Shown: positions 33,609-42,699 of the stretch, piece by piece
How positions within the stretch are numbered: position 1 is the stretch's first letter
Layout of the letters: every line of letters begins with the position of its first letter
From: JACKEQ01 sp041389565
GTDB taxonomy: Bacteria; Myxococcota_A; UBA796; GCA-2862545
Direction of reading: 5' to 3'
NCBI GenBank assembly: GCA_041389565.1
Contig: JAWKRP010000012.1
Location: 62,001-126,000 of the forward strand
Length of the DNA: 64,000 bases
Notes under the pieces: model-generated
What the model was told of the DNA's origin: nothing
Database searches by the model: none
Seen by the model: the letters and a program-made list of their open reading frames with translations, nothing else
Translations under genes and position numbers: made by a program

Positions 33609-34907
33609 ATGCAACTCACGCGCGACGGTCTGATCCAGGCCTACCAGTCCTACGGAAAGCCCGACTCCCAGTGGAGGGTCGGCGCAGAGTTCGAGCGCCA
33701 CCTCCTCGGTCCCGACGGCTTCCCGCTCCCCTACTACGGCGAGCCCGGCGTCCGCTGGCTGATGCTCCGGTTCGGCGACCGTGGGTGGACGCCCACGATG
33801 GAGGGTGAGTTCCCCATCGCGATGTCGAAGGACGGAGGGCAGATCACCCTCGAGCCCGGCGGGCAGTTCGAGCTGTCGGGGGCTCCCTGGAGCGACGTGT
33901 CCGGCGTCGATGCCGAGCTCGCGCGCTTCAACGCCGAGGTCGACGAGCTGCTCGAGGGCACGGGCTACCGGCAGGTGGCGCTGGGCTTCACGCCGTTCGC
34001 CCGCATCCCCGACATCCCCTGGGTGCCGAAGGGCCGCTACTCGGTGATGCGCGAGCACCTCGCCGAGACGGGCAAGCTCGCACACCACATGATGAAGGGC
34101 ACGTGCGCCACGCAGGCGTCCTACGACTTCCGCGACGAGGCCGACTGCGCGCGCAAGGTGCGGCTCGCCATCGGGCTCGGGCCGCTCACCACGGCGATGT
34201 TCGCGAACTCCCCCATCGCGGAGGGCGTCGACTCGGGCTGGGCGAGCTTCCGCGGCCACATCTGGACGCAGACGGATCCCCGCCGCACGGGCTTCCCCGA
34301 AGCCGCGACCGACTTCACGTTCGAGCGCTGGGTCGACTACCTGCTCGACGTGCCGATGATGTTCATCAAGCGGAACGGCACGTACCACTGGGCGCACGGG
34401 CGCACCTTCCGCGACTGGCTCACGGATCCGGTCGATCCGCCCACCACCGACGACTGGGACCTCCACCTCACGAGCGTGTTCCCCGAGGTCCGCATCAAGC
34501 AGACCATCGAGGTGCGCGGCGCCGACTGTGTGGGCCGTCCGCTCGCCATGGCGTTCACGGCGCTGTTCGAGGGGCTGTTCTACTGCGGCCAGGCGCGCGA
34601 CGAGGCAGAAGCCCTCACCGCGGAGTTCGTGTCGCATGGCGACAAGGACGCCCGGTTCGAGATCGCCTGCCGCAGCGGGCTCCGTGGAGAGATCGGCGGT
34701 GTTCGGCTCGCCACCTGGGCCGAGAAGCTCGTCGACATCGCGGGCGCCTCGCTCGACCGCTGCCGTCCTGGCGACCGCAAGTGGCTCGCGCCGCTCGTCT
34801 CGCTGATCGAGCGCGGGGAGAGCCCGGCAGAGTCGGTGCGACGCGCGTTCGCGGAAGACCCGACGCCCGCGGTGCTCAGCCGCTTCCACATCGACGGTCA
34901 CCGCTGA
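33609..34907 (+). CDS. gshA: Glutamate-cysteine ligase, GCS2/plant type
   Basis: A 432-residue enzyme of the GCS2 family (plant/alphaproteobacterial type, also EgtA-like). Blocks seen: WRVGAEFERHLLGPDG, GGQITLEPGGQFELSGAPW with the substrate-binding Glu and Gln, MKGTCATQASYDF, VRLAIGLGPLTTAMFANSP, FPEVRIKQTIEVRGADC. It joins glutamate and cysteine, the first step of glutathione (or ergothioneine-type) synthesis. gshB is not in the window. The ATG at 33609 has a GGTGGAG box close upstream; a GTG at 33600 is the alternative. Confidence 0.9.
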   Translation: MQLTRDGLIQAYQSYGKPDSQWRVGAEFERHLLGPDGFPLPYYGEPGVRWLMLRFGDRGWTPTMEGEFPIAMSKDGGQITLEPGGQFELSGAPWSDVSGVDAELARFNAEVDELLEGTGYRQVALGFTPFARIPDIPWVPKGRYSVMREHLAETGKLAHHMMKGTCATQASYDFRDEADCARKVRLAIGLGPLTTAMFANSPIAEGVDSGWASFRGHIWTQTDPRRTGFPEAATDFTFERWVDYLLDVPMMFIKRNGTYHWAHGRTFRDWLTDPVDPPTTDDWDLHLTSVFPEVRIKQTIEVRGADCVGRPLAMAFTALFEGLFYCGQARDEAEALTAEFVSHGDKDARFEIACRSGLRGEIGGVRLATWAEKLVDIAGASLDRCRPGDRKWLAPLVSLIERGESPAESVRRAFAEDPTPAVLSRFHIDGHR

Positions 34908-35093
34908 GGTCGCATCCGCGGCGCACCCCTGGATCTCCGGCCGAATCTCGGCCTCCATCCTCCCACGTTCCTCGGTCGGTTGGCGAATCGTCGCGCTACC
35001 GCAGTCCGTGACCGTGCCGAGAGCCTCCGGTCTCGGCCGTTCCAGACGGCTACCGCACACCGATTCCGACCTCCACGGTGTAGCATTCACGGC

Positions 35094-35825
35094 ATGTCCG
35101 AAAACGCACTCGACGCCCACCGCCTGCCCGGCATCGGGCCCATGCGCATCACCCGCCTCGCCGAGGCCGGTGTCACGACGCTCGAGGCCCTCGTGAGCGC
35201 AGACGCGTCCACGCTGGCGGGCCTCCCGGGCTTCAACGCCGCGGTCGTGTCGCGCGCCCAGGCCGCAGCGGCCGACCTCCTGGCGCACCCCGGTCCATCC
35301 GGTCCCGCGGGAGCCCCGCCCGAGGTGCCCGACGTGCCCGGCCTCGAGCCTGAAGCCGTCGCGCCGCAGGAACCGGCGGTCTCCGAGCCCGAACCCGCGT
35401 CCATCGAGCCCGTCGAAGCCGCGGGCACTCCCGACGAGCACGCGAAGTCCAAGCGCAAGCACGCGGCGGCCGAAGAGAAGCGGAGCGGCCGTCGCAAGCG
35501 GGGCCTCGATGCCGCCCGCCGCATCGAGAAGACCCTCGAGCTCGTGCTCCGGGGCCGCGAGCACACCCGCGAGGCGAAGTCCCGGCCCCACAAGCGCGCC
35601 CGGCGTCAGCTCCAGAAGCTCGCCGCCGCTCTCGAAGCCGTGCAGCAGCAGGTCATCCGCGATGGCATCACCACCGACGCGGCCGCGCACCTCGAGGAGC
35701 TGCTCTCCCCGCTCGAGCGACGCCTCCGCCGGTTCGCCAAGCGGAAGACCTCGCCGCGCCGCCTCCGGAAGATCCGGAAGCGCTGTCGGCGCGCGCAAGA
35801 AGACCTGAGTCGCGGGCTCGACTGA
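35094..35825 (+). CDS. HhH domain protein with basic helical tail
   Basis: A 243-residue protein. Residues about 8-65 form a helix-hairpin-helix module (LPGIGPMRITRLAEAGVTTL; LAGLPGFNAAVVSRA) of the kind that contacts DNA backbone. Residues 66-115 are a Pro/Glu-rich disordered linker. From about 118 the chain is strongly basic and helical (KRKHAAAEEKRSGRRKRGLD; RRLRRFAKRKTSPRRLRKIR). It is likely a nucleoid-associated or DNA-scaffold protein. A GGCCGA-ATC-TCGGCC hairpin lies upstream at 34939-34953 in the 186-bp spacer. Confidence 0.72.
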   Translation: MSENALDAHRLPGIGPMRITRLAEAGVTTLEALVSADASTLAGLPGFNAAVVSRAQAAAADLLAHPGPSGPAGAPPEVPDVPGLEPEAVAPQEPAVSEPEPASIEPVEAAGTPDEHAKSKRKHAAAEEKRSGRRKRGLDAARRIEKTLELVLRGREHTREAKSRPHKRARRQLQKLAAALEAVQQQVIRDGITTDAAAHLEELLSPLERRLRRFAKRKTSPRRLRKIRKRCRRAQEDLSRGLD

Positions 35826-35835
35826 TCCGGAGCCC

Positions 35836-36573
35836 TCAGGGGGCGCCCGTGCGGTCCTGTCGGCGCTTCTCGTACATCAGGAGCGCGGCCGCCACGCTGA
35901 CGTTCAGCGACTCCAGGCCGCCGTGCAGCGGGATCGACACGACGCCGTCGCAGCGCTTGCGGATCCCGTCGGACAGCCCGCGCCCCTCGCCGCCCATCAC
36001 GAACGCGACCGGACCCGTCAGATCGACACGGTCGGCCGGACGGCCCGACATGTCGGCACCCCACACGGGGATCCCGGCCTTCTGGATCAGCTTCAGCGCG
36101 GCGTACGGGCTCTCGCGCACGATGGGCACGTCTTCCACGGCCCCCATGGCGACCCGCTGCACGACCGGCGACAGCTGGGCTCCCCGCTTCGTCGGCAGGA
36201 ACAGCCCGTCGACCCCGAAGCCGAGCGCGCTCCGCAGGATGGCGCCCAGGTTGTGCTCGTACGTGAGCTCGTCGCAGAGCAGCAGGAACGGCACGCGATC
36301 CGCGATGTGATCGAGCAGATCGCCCGTCTTCCACGTGCGCGGCGGGTCGACGCGCGCGATGATCCCGTTGTGCACGCGACCTTCGGCGCGACGGTCGAGC
36401 TCCCGTCGGGGCACGAGGTCGACCCGCACCCCGCGCTCCCGGGCCATCGTCACGATGGTCTCGAGGCGCCGCTCCGGCTTCGCGTGGTCGTCGACCCACA
36501 CGTGGTGGAGCGTGCGCTTGCCGCGCTGCAGGCACTCCAGGATCGGGTTCCGCCCCTCGAGCTGGTTCTCCAT
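35836..36573 (-). CDS. rlmB: 23S rRNA (guanosine-2'-O-)-methyltransferase RlmB
   Basis: A 245-residue SpoU/TrmH-type methyltransferase. The N-terminal substrate-binding domain starts ENQLEGRNPILECL. The knotted catalytic domain has DELTYEHNLGAILRSALGFG, FVMGGEGRGLS and SIPLHGGLESLNVSVAAAL (motifs 1-3). RlmB methylates G2251 of 23S rRNA in E. coli. It follows phoH by five bases, the last gene of the yajC-secDF-phoH run. Confidence 0.93.
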   Translation of the reverse strand: MENQLEGRNPILECLQRGKRTLHHVWVDDHAKPERRLETIVTMARERGVRVDLVPRRELDRRAEGRVHNGIIARVDPPRTWKTGDLLDHIADRVPFLLLCDELTYEHNLGAILRSALGFGVDGLFLPTKRGAQLSPVVQRVAMGAVEDVPIVRESPYAALKLIQKAGIPVWGADMSGRPADRVDLTGPVAFVMGGEGRGLSDGIRKRCDGVVSIPLHGGLESLNVSVAAALLMYEKRRQDRTGAP

Positions 36574-36578
36574 GGCGC

Positions 36579-37913
36579 CTACAGGAGCTCGGCGGCCAGC
36601 TCGGCGAGCTCGCTGCGCTCTCCCTTCCGCAGGGTGACGTGGCCGCTGACCTCGCTCCGCTTGAAACGCTCGATGGTGTACGTGAGGCCGTTGGACATCG
36701 CGTCGACGTAGGGATTGTCGATCTGGTAGGGGTCGCCGGTCATCACGACCTTCGTGCCCTCCCCCGCGCGCGTGAGCACCGTCTTCACCTCGTGCGGCGT
36801 GAGGTTCTGCGCTTCGTCGACGATGAGGAACTGCTTCGGGATGGACCGGCCGCGGATGTACGTGAGCGGCTCAACCTCGATGATCTTCTGGTCGAGCAGG
36901 TACTGATACTCGGGCTCGGGCGTGCGGTGGTTGTTCCCCTTCTCCTGGCGCGTGCTGAACAACAGCTCCAGGTTGTCGAAGATGGGCTTCATCCACGGAT
37001 TCAGCTTCTGCTCGATGTCGCCCGGCAGGAAGCCGATGTCGCGACCGAGCGGGAAGATCGGACGGCTCACGAGGAGCTTGCGGTAGCGCCCGTCGTCCGC
37101 GACCTGCTTGAGCCCGGCCGCGATGGCGAGCAGGGTCTTCCCGGTGCCCGCGACGCCGTTGATCGTGACGAGCTGCACGCTGTCGTCGAGCAGCAGGTCG
37201 AGCGCGAACAGCTGCTCCTTGTTCCGGGCGAAGATGCCCCACACACCTTCCTTGTGGCGCCCGACCAGCCGCACCTTCGACCGGCGGTGGTCGACGCGCG
37301 CCATGGCGGTCTTCCCGCTCGACTCCTCGGCGACGAGCAGCAGGAACTGGTGCGGGTAGCACGACTCGTGACCCTCGAGCGGCACGGACCCGTTCGCGTA
37401 CAGCGCGTCGATGGTCGCGGCCGGAACGGTGCGCTGCACCATGCCGGTGTACTGCTCGTCGACCTCGATGTGCGCGTTCTGGTAGTCCTCCGCCGGCACG
37501 CCCAGCGCGTCGGACTTGAGGCGCATGTTCGTGTCGCGCGTGATGAGGCAGGCACGCTTCGGGTTCCGGTCGTACCGCATGGCGGTCGCGAGGATGCGGT
37601 TGTCGGCGGAGTCCGGACCCCAGGAGATCTCCTCCTTCCCGTCCGCGGGCCCGTAGTCGACGCGCAGGCGTCCCCCGCCGTCGAGCTCGACGCCGTCCTT
37701 CAGCGAGCCCTTCAGCCGCAGATCGTCGAGGTAGCGGCTCACCTGCCGCGCGTTCCGCCCGGTCTCGTTGACGTCCTTCTTGAAGCGATCGATCTCCTCG
37801 ATGACGGTCATCGGGATGATGATGTCGTGCTCGTGGAAGACGAAGATCGCCCTCGGGTCGTACAGGAGGACGTTCGTATCGAGCACGTAGGCCCGATGCT
37901 GCCGGGGCGTCAT
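36579..37913 (-). CDS. PhoH-family ATPase with N-terminal PIN domain
   Basis: A 444-residue PIN-PhoH protein. The PIN ribonuclease domain is at about 1-150: YVLDTNVLLYDP, TVIEEIDRFKKD, DNRILATAMRYD carry its acidic residues. The PhoH ATPase is at about 240-444: NGVAGTGKTLLAIAAG (Walker A), FLIVDEAQNLTPHEVKT (Walker B) and VMTGDPYQID. Such proteins act in RNA processing or decay. The ATG at 37913 overlaps the upstream stop as ATGA, so the longer frame is rejected. Confidence 0.93.
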   Translation of the reverse strand: MTPRQHRAYVLDTNVLLYDPRAIFVFHEHDIIIPMTVIEEIDRFKKDVNETGRNARQVSRYLDDLRLKGSLKDGVELDGGGRLRVDYGPADGKEEISWGPDSADNRILATAMRYDRNPKRACLITRDTNMRLKSDALGVPAEDYQNAHIEVDEQYTGMVQRTVPAATIDALYANGSVPLEGHESCYPHQFLLLVAEESSGKTAMARVDHRRSKVRLVGRHKEGVWGIFARNKEQLFALDLLLDDSVQLVTINGVAGTGKTLLAIAAGLKQVADDGRYRKLLVSRPIFPLGRDIGFLPGDIEQKLNPWMKPIFDNLELLFSTRQEKGNNHRTPEPEYQYLLDQKIIEVEPLTYIRGRSIPKQFLIVDEAQNLTPHEVKTVLTRAGEGTKVVMTGDPYQIDNPYVDAMSNGLTYTIERFKRSEVSGHVTLRKGERSELAELAAELL

Positions 37914-38536
37914 TGCGTCACCTCGAGTGAGAAGCTCCGGCGGGTGCCTCCGGAGCGCGAGCGGCCGACGCCGAACTGGACGTCGGGCGAGCCCATGTCG
38001 ACCGTACCGTTGTTGTCCCGCCCACGGCCGATGTACACGTACAGCGGGCCTCCCGTGGGCGCCGTGGAGACCGCGTCGCACGCGATGGCGTTCGACCCGG
38101 GCTGGAGCCACTTGCCCACGTCCAGGATGACCGGACCGGCCTGCCCCGAGCGCACGGTGGTGACGAGCACGCCATTGATGGACACGTCGATCGTGTGGCC
38201 GCTGGAGCCGTCGTCGTCGACGTAGAGCCACCACTGGCCGGGCGGGACCACCCCTGCCGTGGCGGGCGTGAGACCGACTCCGGGGACCGGGCCGGGGGCG
38301 GGCACCGCGGACGGGACGGGCACCGGAGCCGTCGGGACGGGCTTCGGGATGGAGGACCCCTCGGGGAGCACCGGCCGTACGGTGTAGCCGGGCGCGTCGA
38401 TCCACACGTTCCCGTCGACGTCGGTGCGGACGTTCACCGACTTGAGCTCGAGCCCAGCGAGGTCGCTCGGCTCCACCCGGACGTTGTTGATGTACACATT
38501 CCCGGCGAGAGCCGTCAGGAGTGACGCCAGTACCAT
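37910..38536 (-). CDS. Putative exported protein upstream of phoH
   Basis: A 208-residue protein. The N-terminus MVLASLLTALAGNVYINNVR resembles a short signal peptide followed by a beta strand. About 20-60 is a small beta domain (NVRTDVDGNVWIDAPGYTV), about 65-100 a Pro/Val-rich linker (PVPTAPVPVPSAV), and about 100-208 a beta-sandwich-like region (GQWWLYVDDDGSSGHTIDVS; GGPLYVYIGRGRDNNG). It is coupled to phoH by ATGA and lies 19 bases after secF. Family not recognised. Confidence 0.7.
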   Translation of the reverse strand: MVLASLLTALAGNVYINNVRVEPSDLAGLELKSVNVRTDVDGNVWIDAPGYTVRPVLPEGSSIPKPVPTAPVPVPSAVPAPGPVPGVGLTPATAGVVPPGQWWLYVDDDGSSGHTIDVSINGVLVTTVRSGQAGPVILDVGKWLQPGSNAIACDAVSTAPTGGPLYVYIGRGRDNNGTVDMGSPDVQFGVGRSRSGGTRRSFSLEVTQ

Positions 38537-38555
38537 CGATCCCTCCGAGGAACGG

Positions 38556-39836
38556 TCAGAGTGCGCCGCTGGGATTCGCTCCCGGCGGGTTCCCGCCCTG
38601 GTCGTTGCGGTCTCGCTCCCGCTCGCGACGGCGCTTCTCGGACTCCGACATCGCGGGGTCGATCTCCTCCTCGCCAGCGGCCTTCGCGGGCTGGATGGCG
38701 ATGAGCTTCGACAGCCACGGCTTCACGTCCTCCATCACGAGGATCATGGGCGAAGCGACGTAGATCGTGGAGTACGTACCGAAGATGATGCCCAGGAACA
38801 TCGCGAACGCGAAGTTCTGGATGACCGGCCCGCCGATGAACAGGAACATCAGGATGGCCATCATCGTCGTGAGCGAGGTCGCGAGGGTGCGCGACAGCGT
38901 CTCGTTGATCGACGTGTTGATGAGGTCTTTCGTCTCTTTTCTTCGGTACCGATCCTGGTTCTCCCGGATGCGGTCGTAGATGACGATGGTGTCGTTCAGC
39001 GAGTACCCGACGATGGTGAGCAGAGCGCCGATCATCGGCAGGTTGAACTCGAGCTGCATGAGCACGAAGATGCCGACGGTGACGGACACGTCGTGGAAGA
39101 GCGCGATGACGGCGCCCGGCGCGAACCCGATGTCGAAGCGGAACGCCACGTAGAGCAGCACGAGCCCGAGGGTCGCGGCCACGCTGACGAAGCCCTGCTT
39201 CTGCAGGTCGGCACCGACCTTCGGGCCGACGGCGTCGATGGCGAGCACCTCGAACTTCTTGTCGCCCATCGCCGTGGTGATCTCCTTCTTGATCTCCTGC
39301 GCGAGACCCGGGAGCACGACGATGACCTGCTTCTCCTCGCGTCCGGTCGACACGTTCGCGACGCTCATGCCCTCGAGCGCCTGCTTCACCTGCGTCACGC
39401 TCACGTCTTCACCGTTGTACGTGACCGTGAGGCGCGCGCCGACCTCCGCGTTGAAGTCGGTCGACTTGATCCAGTCGGCCCCGAACTTCTCGCGAAGACG
39501 GTTCTCGACGTTCGCCCGGATCTCCTTCGAGCCGAACTCGGGGTCCTGGATGCGGATCTTGAACTCGCGGTCGGCGGCGGTGCCGACCTGCTGCACGGCG
39601 TCGTTCGACACCTGGAGCGCAGACAGCGCCTGCCGGACCTCGCTGATCGGGACCTGGTCCTCGAACTGCAGGTGGATCTCGGTGCCGCCCGTGAAGTCGA
39701 TGCCGAAGTTCGGCCCGATGGCGAAGAACGCGATCCAGCTCGCGATCACCATGAGGGACGAGACCGCACCGGCGATGTAGCGCCAGCCGACGAAGTCGAT
39801 GTTCGTGTTCGTGAGCTTGTTCTTGATGAAGTCCAC
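38556..39836 (-). CDS. secF: Protein translocase subunit SecF
   Basis: A 426-residue SecF with six membrane segments: the first at about 18-42, then a large periplasmic loop. Signatures: GPNFGIDFTGGTEIHLQF, VGPKVGADLQKQG, FRFDIGFAPGAVIALFHDVS and GYSLNDTIVIYDRIRE. The cytoplasmic C-tail is rich in Arg, Asp and Glu. With SecD and YajC it uses the proton gradient to help pull proteins through SecYEG. Seven bases separate it from secD. Confidence 0.96.
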   Translation of the reverse strand: MDFIKNKLTNTNIDFVGWRYIAGAVSSLMVIASWIAFFAIGPNFGIDFTGGTEIHLQFEDQVPISEVRQALSALQVSNDAVQQVGTAADREFKIRIQDPEFGSKEIRANVENRLREKFGADWIKSTDFNAEVGARLTVTYNGEDVSVTQVKQALEGMSVANVSTGREEKQVIVVLPGLAQEIKKEITTAMGDKKFEVLAIDAVGPKVGADLQKQGFVSVAATLGLVLLYVAFRFDIGFAPGAVIALFHDVSVTVGIFVLMQLEFNLPMIGALLTIVGYSLNDTIVIYDRIRENQDRYRRKETKDLINTSINETLSRTLATSLTTMMAILMFLFIGGPVIQNFAFAMFLGIIFGTYSTIYVASPMILVMEDVKPWLSKLIAIQPAKAAGEEEIDPAMSESEKRRRERERDRNDQGGNPPGANPSGAL

Positions 39837-39843
39837 GACGGCC

Positions 39844-42291
39844 TCAGATGGTGATGCGCGCGCTGGAGCTGCGGGTGACGAGCTCCATGAGCGTGCGCGT
39901 GACGAAGAGCGCGGTGATGAGCGTGGTCACGATGCCGATGAGCAGCGTGACCGCGAAGCCCTTGATGGGCCCCGTGCCGTAGGAGAACAGCACGATGCCT
40001 GCGATGGCGGTCGTGATGTTCGCGTCGAGGATGGCGACGAGACCCTTGTCGAAGCCCACGTCGACGGCCTTCCGTGGGTGCACGCCCAGAGCGAGCTCCT
40101 CCCGGATGCGCTCGAAGATGATGATGTTCGCGTCGACGGCCATCCCGATGGTGAGCGCGATGCCGGCGATGCCCGGCAGCGTGAGCGTGGCGCCGAACAG
40201 CGCGAGCGAAGCGACCACGAGGATGACGTTCAGGCACAGCGCGAGGTTCGCGAGCATCCCCGCCCGGCGGTACCACACGCCCATGAACAGGAGCACCACG
40301 ACGCCGCCCGCGACACTCGCGATGGAGCCGGAGCGGATGGAGTCGTGCCCGAGCTGGGCGCCGACCTGACGGACCTCGCCGATGGTGACCGGCGCGTCGA
40401 GCGAGCCCGTGCGGAGCACGAGCGCGAGGGTCTGCGCGTCGCTGATGGCGTCGAGCGAGCTGCCCATCTCGATGGACGCGCGACCGCCGCAGATGCGCTC
40501 CCGAATCGACGGAGCCGACCGGATCTGGTGGTCGAGGATGATGGCGAACCGCTCCTTCACGTGCTTCGTCGTGAGGTCGCAGAACACCTGGGACCCGCGC
40601 GGCTTGAAGTTCAGGGCCACGTACGGGATGTTGTTCTGGTCGTACCCGACGGACGCGTCGTTCACGTCGTTCCCCGTGAGCACCACCTCGTTCATGAGCA
40701 CGAGGGGCCCTTCGCGGTCGCCCTGACGGTACGTGATGCGCTGCATCCCGTCGGTCGTCTCTTCGTAGTGCCAGAGCACGATGCGGTCTTCCTCGAGCCG
40801 CTTCGTGGACCACAGCCAGTTGTTCACGAAGTCGTCGTCGAGGAACTGGTCGGGCGTGAGGGCATCCTCGGCCGCACCGATGATGTCGGACAGCACGGCC
40901 TGGTCGAACTTGGGGTCGACCATGCGGAACTCGAGCACCGCGGTGGTCCCGATGGCCGCGATGGCCTCCTGGAGGTCGACCGCGCCCGGAAGCTGCACGT
41001 TGATGCGCCCGCCACCCTTCTTCACGATGCTGGGCTCCTTCACGCCCGTGGCATCGACGCGCTTGCGGAGCGTCTCCAGCACCTGCTCGACCGCTTCGAC
41101 CTGCACCTTCTCCTGGCGCGCGTCGGTCATCATCCAGCCGTGCCGGCCGTCGTCGCTCTTGCGCGAGTAGACGTAGTCGCGGCTCGTCTCGAGCAGGAAG
41201 TTGCGGATCTCGTCGACGCGGTCGTCGGGAATCTCGAACCAGATGAGCGGCTCGATCTTGTCTTTCCGGACGCTCGCGATCTCGACGTTGTTGCGGACCG
41301 CGAGCTCCTTGAACGCGGTGGCGTCGCGGGCCACCTGAGACATCACGGCGTCTTCGAGCTCCACCTGCAGGGTGAGGTCGAGGCCGCCCTGGAGGTCGAG
41401 ACCGAGGTTGATGGCCGTGTTCGGGAGGAGGTCGAGCAGCCACGACGGAACGCTGCTCTCGACCACCTCGGCCGGCTTCTCGTCGGCCTGCTCGTCGGCG
41501 GCGTCTTCGGCGACCACCGTGACCGGACCCGGGAGCCCGCCCGCGGCCAGAAGGCCGATGGACTCCTGATCAGCGAGGTACTGCACGCCTCCCGAGGTCT
41601 TCACCTGGGTGACGAGCGGCTCGAAGCGATGCGCGGCGCCCGCCGGGAACACGAGCCCGACCATCTTCGCGTCGACCGCCACGATGCCGAACGGCACGCC
41701 TTCGGGGAGCGGACCCGACACCGCGATCTCGCTGCCGTTCAGCGACTTCACGGACAGCCCGAGGTCGTCGATGCCCGCGGGCACCGGCGCGGCGTACCAG
41801 TCGTCGAGGTTCTCGCTCCACCAGCCCAGGTTGCGCGAGTCGGCCTCGGAGAGCGCCGACCACAGGCCTTCCGGAGCGGCGGGCACCGCCGGAGCGGCCG
41901 GGATGACGGCGGGAACGGGCGACACGGCCGCGGGTGCGTAGATCTTCGCGACCCCGGCGCGCTCGGCCACCGCGATCACCGCGTCTGCCGTGGTTCCAGC
42001 GCCCAGCAGCACCGCGATGCGGCCGTCTTTCTCGCGCACACGGTCGACGGCCACGCCAGCGGCCTTCAGCCGGGCCTTGAGCACGGGGATGGTGGCCTCG
42101 ACGTCCGCGGCCTCGAGCAGGACCTCGAGATCGGCCGAGCGACGGCGGTTGTCGGGAGTCTCCACCGCCTTCGCGGCCGCGGACCGCTGGGCCTCGATGT
42201 CGCCCTGAAGGGCCGTCGGGAGCAGCACGTACACGGAGCCCAGGAAGAGCGCCGCAATCGTGCCGAGTCGGATCCAGGTGATGCCTTCCAA
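39844..42291 (-). CDS. secD: Protein translocase subunit SecD with a large N-terminal insertion
   Basis: An 815-residue SecD, about 200 longer than the E. coli protein. The first membrane helix is at about 8-26. The conserved P1 start LGLDLQGGLDLTLQVE comes only at about residue 296, so roughly 260 residues are inserted. The insertion holds a small domain (NRRRSADLEVLLEAADVEAT; DGRIAVLLGAGTTADAV), a Pro/Ala linker and a beta-rich part. After P1 the protein is canonical: GGGRINVQLPGAVD, RVRQVGAQLG-type P4/TM4 start, GVHPRKAVDVGFDKG, and GIAGIALTIGMAVDANIIIF. It lies eight bases after yajC. Confidence 0.95.
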   Translation of the reverse strand: MEGITWIRLGTIAALFLGSVYVLLPTALQGDIEAQRSAAAKAVETPDNRRRSADLEVLLEAADVEATIPVLKARLKAAGVAVDRVREKDGRIAVLLGAGTTADAVIAVAERAGVAKIYAPAAVSPVPAVIPAAPAVPAAPEGLWSALSEADSRNLGWWSENLDDWYAAPVPAGIDDLGLSVKSLNGSEIAVSGPLPEGVPFGIVAVDAKMVGLVFPAGAAHRFEPLVTQVKTSGGVQYLADQESIGLLAAGGLPGPVTVVAEDAADEQADEKPAEVVESSVPSWLLDLLPNTAINLGLDLQGGLDLTLQVELEDAVMSQVARDATAFKELAVRNNVEIASVRKDKIEPLIWFEIPDDRVDEIRNFLLETSRDYVYSRKSDDGRHGWMMTDARQEKVQVEAVEQVLETLRKRVDATGVKEPSIVKKGGGRINVQLPGAVDLQEAIAAIGTTAVLEFRMVDPKFDQAVLSDIIGAAEDALTPDQFLDDDFVNNWLWSTKRLEEDRIVLWHYEETTDGMQRITYRQGDREGPLVLMNEVVLTGNDVNDASVGYDQNNIPYVALNFKPRGSQVFCDLTTKHVKERFAIILDHQIRSAPSIRERICGGRASIEMGSSLDAISDAQTLALVLRTGSLDAPVTIGEVRQVGAQLGHDSIRSGSIASVAGGVVVLLFMGVWYRRAGMLANLALCLNVILVVASLALFGATLTLPGIAGIALTIGMAVDANIIIFERIREELALGVHPRKAVDVGFDKGLVAILDANITTAIAGIVLFSYGTGPIKGFAVTLLIGIVTTLITALFVTRTLMELVTRSSSARITI

Positions 42292-42299
42292 GACGGCTC

Positions 42300-42572
42300 C
42301 TACTTCGCCACGCCGGGCTCGATGCGCCGGGCGACGAACTTCTTCTCGAGGGTGATCCGGGTCTTCTCGGCGATCTCGAGCACCACGGTCTCGGTGGACA
42401 CGCTCAGGACCTTCCCGAAGATCCCCCCGGTGGTGACGACCTGGTCGTCTTTGGTGAGGGACGCCAGCAGGGCTTCGTGGGCAGCGCGTTCCTGGTTCTG
42501 CGGGCGGATGATCAGCAGATACATCAGCCCGATGACCAGGAGAAGCGGAATGAATTGCTCGATACCACCCAC
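42300..42572 (-). CDS. yajC: Sec translocase accessory subunit YajC
   Basis: A 90-residue YajC. It has one membrane helix (QFIPLLLVIGLMYLLIIRPQ) with the family RPQ motif, followed by LTKDDQVVTTGGIFGKVLSV and VVLEIAEKTRITLEK. The start is GTG at 42572 with GAGAGGG about five bases upstream; the longer frame has no such signal. It is the first gene of yajC-secD-secF, divergent from queA. Confidence 0.94.
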   Translation of the reverse strand: MGGIEQFIPLLLVIGLMYLLIIRPQNQERAAHEALLASLTKDDQVVTTGGIFGKVLSVSTETVVLEIAEKTRITLEKKFVARRIEPGVAK

Positions 42573-42699
42573 GGGGTGCCCTCTCGGTTGAGCGATGCGG
42601 TCGAACTGAAGCACGACGCCGAGTGCGTCAAGACCCCACCCGAGCCCGGGGCGTTTATTGACCCGCCGCTGACAACGCCACTGGATAGGCCCGGCTGTC

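Noticed and set aside
32901..35798. A 965-residue minus-strand frame
   Set aside because: Runs antisense to gshA and the HhH gene and fuses unrelated mirror sequence.
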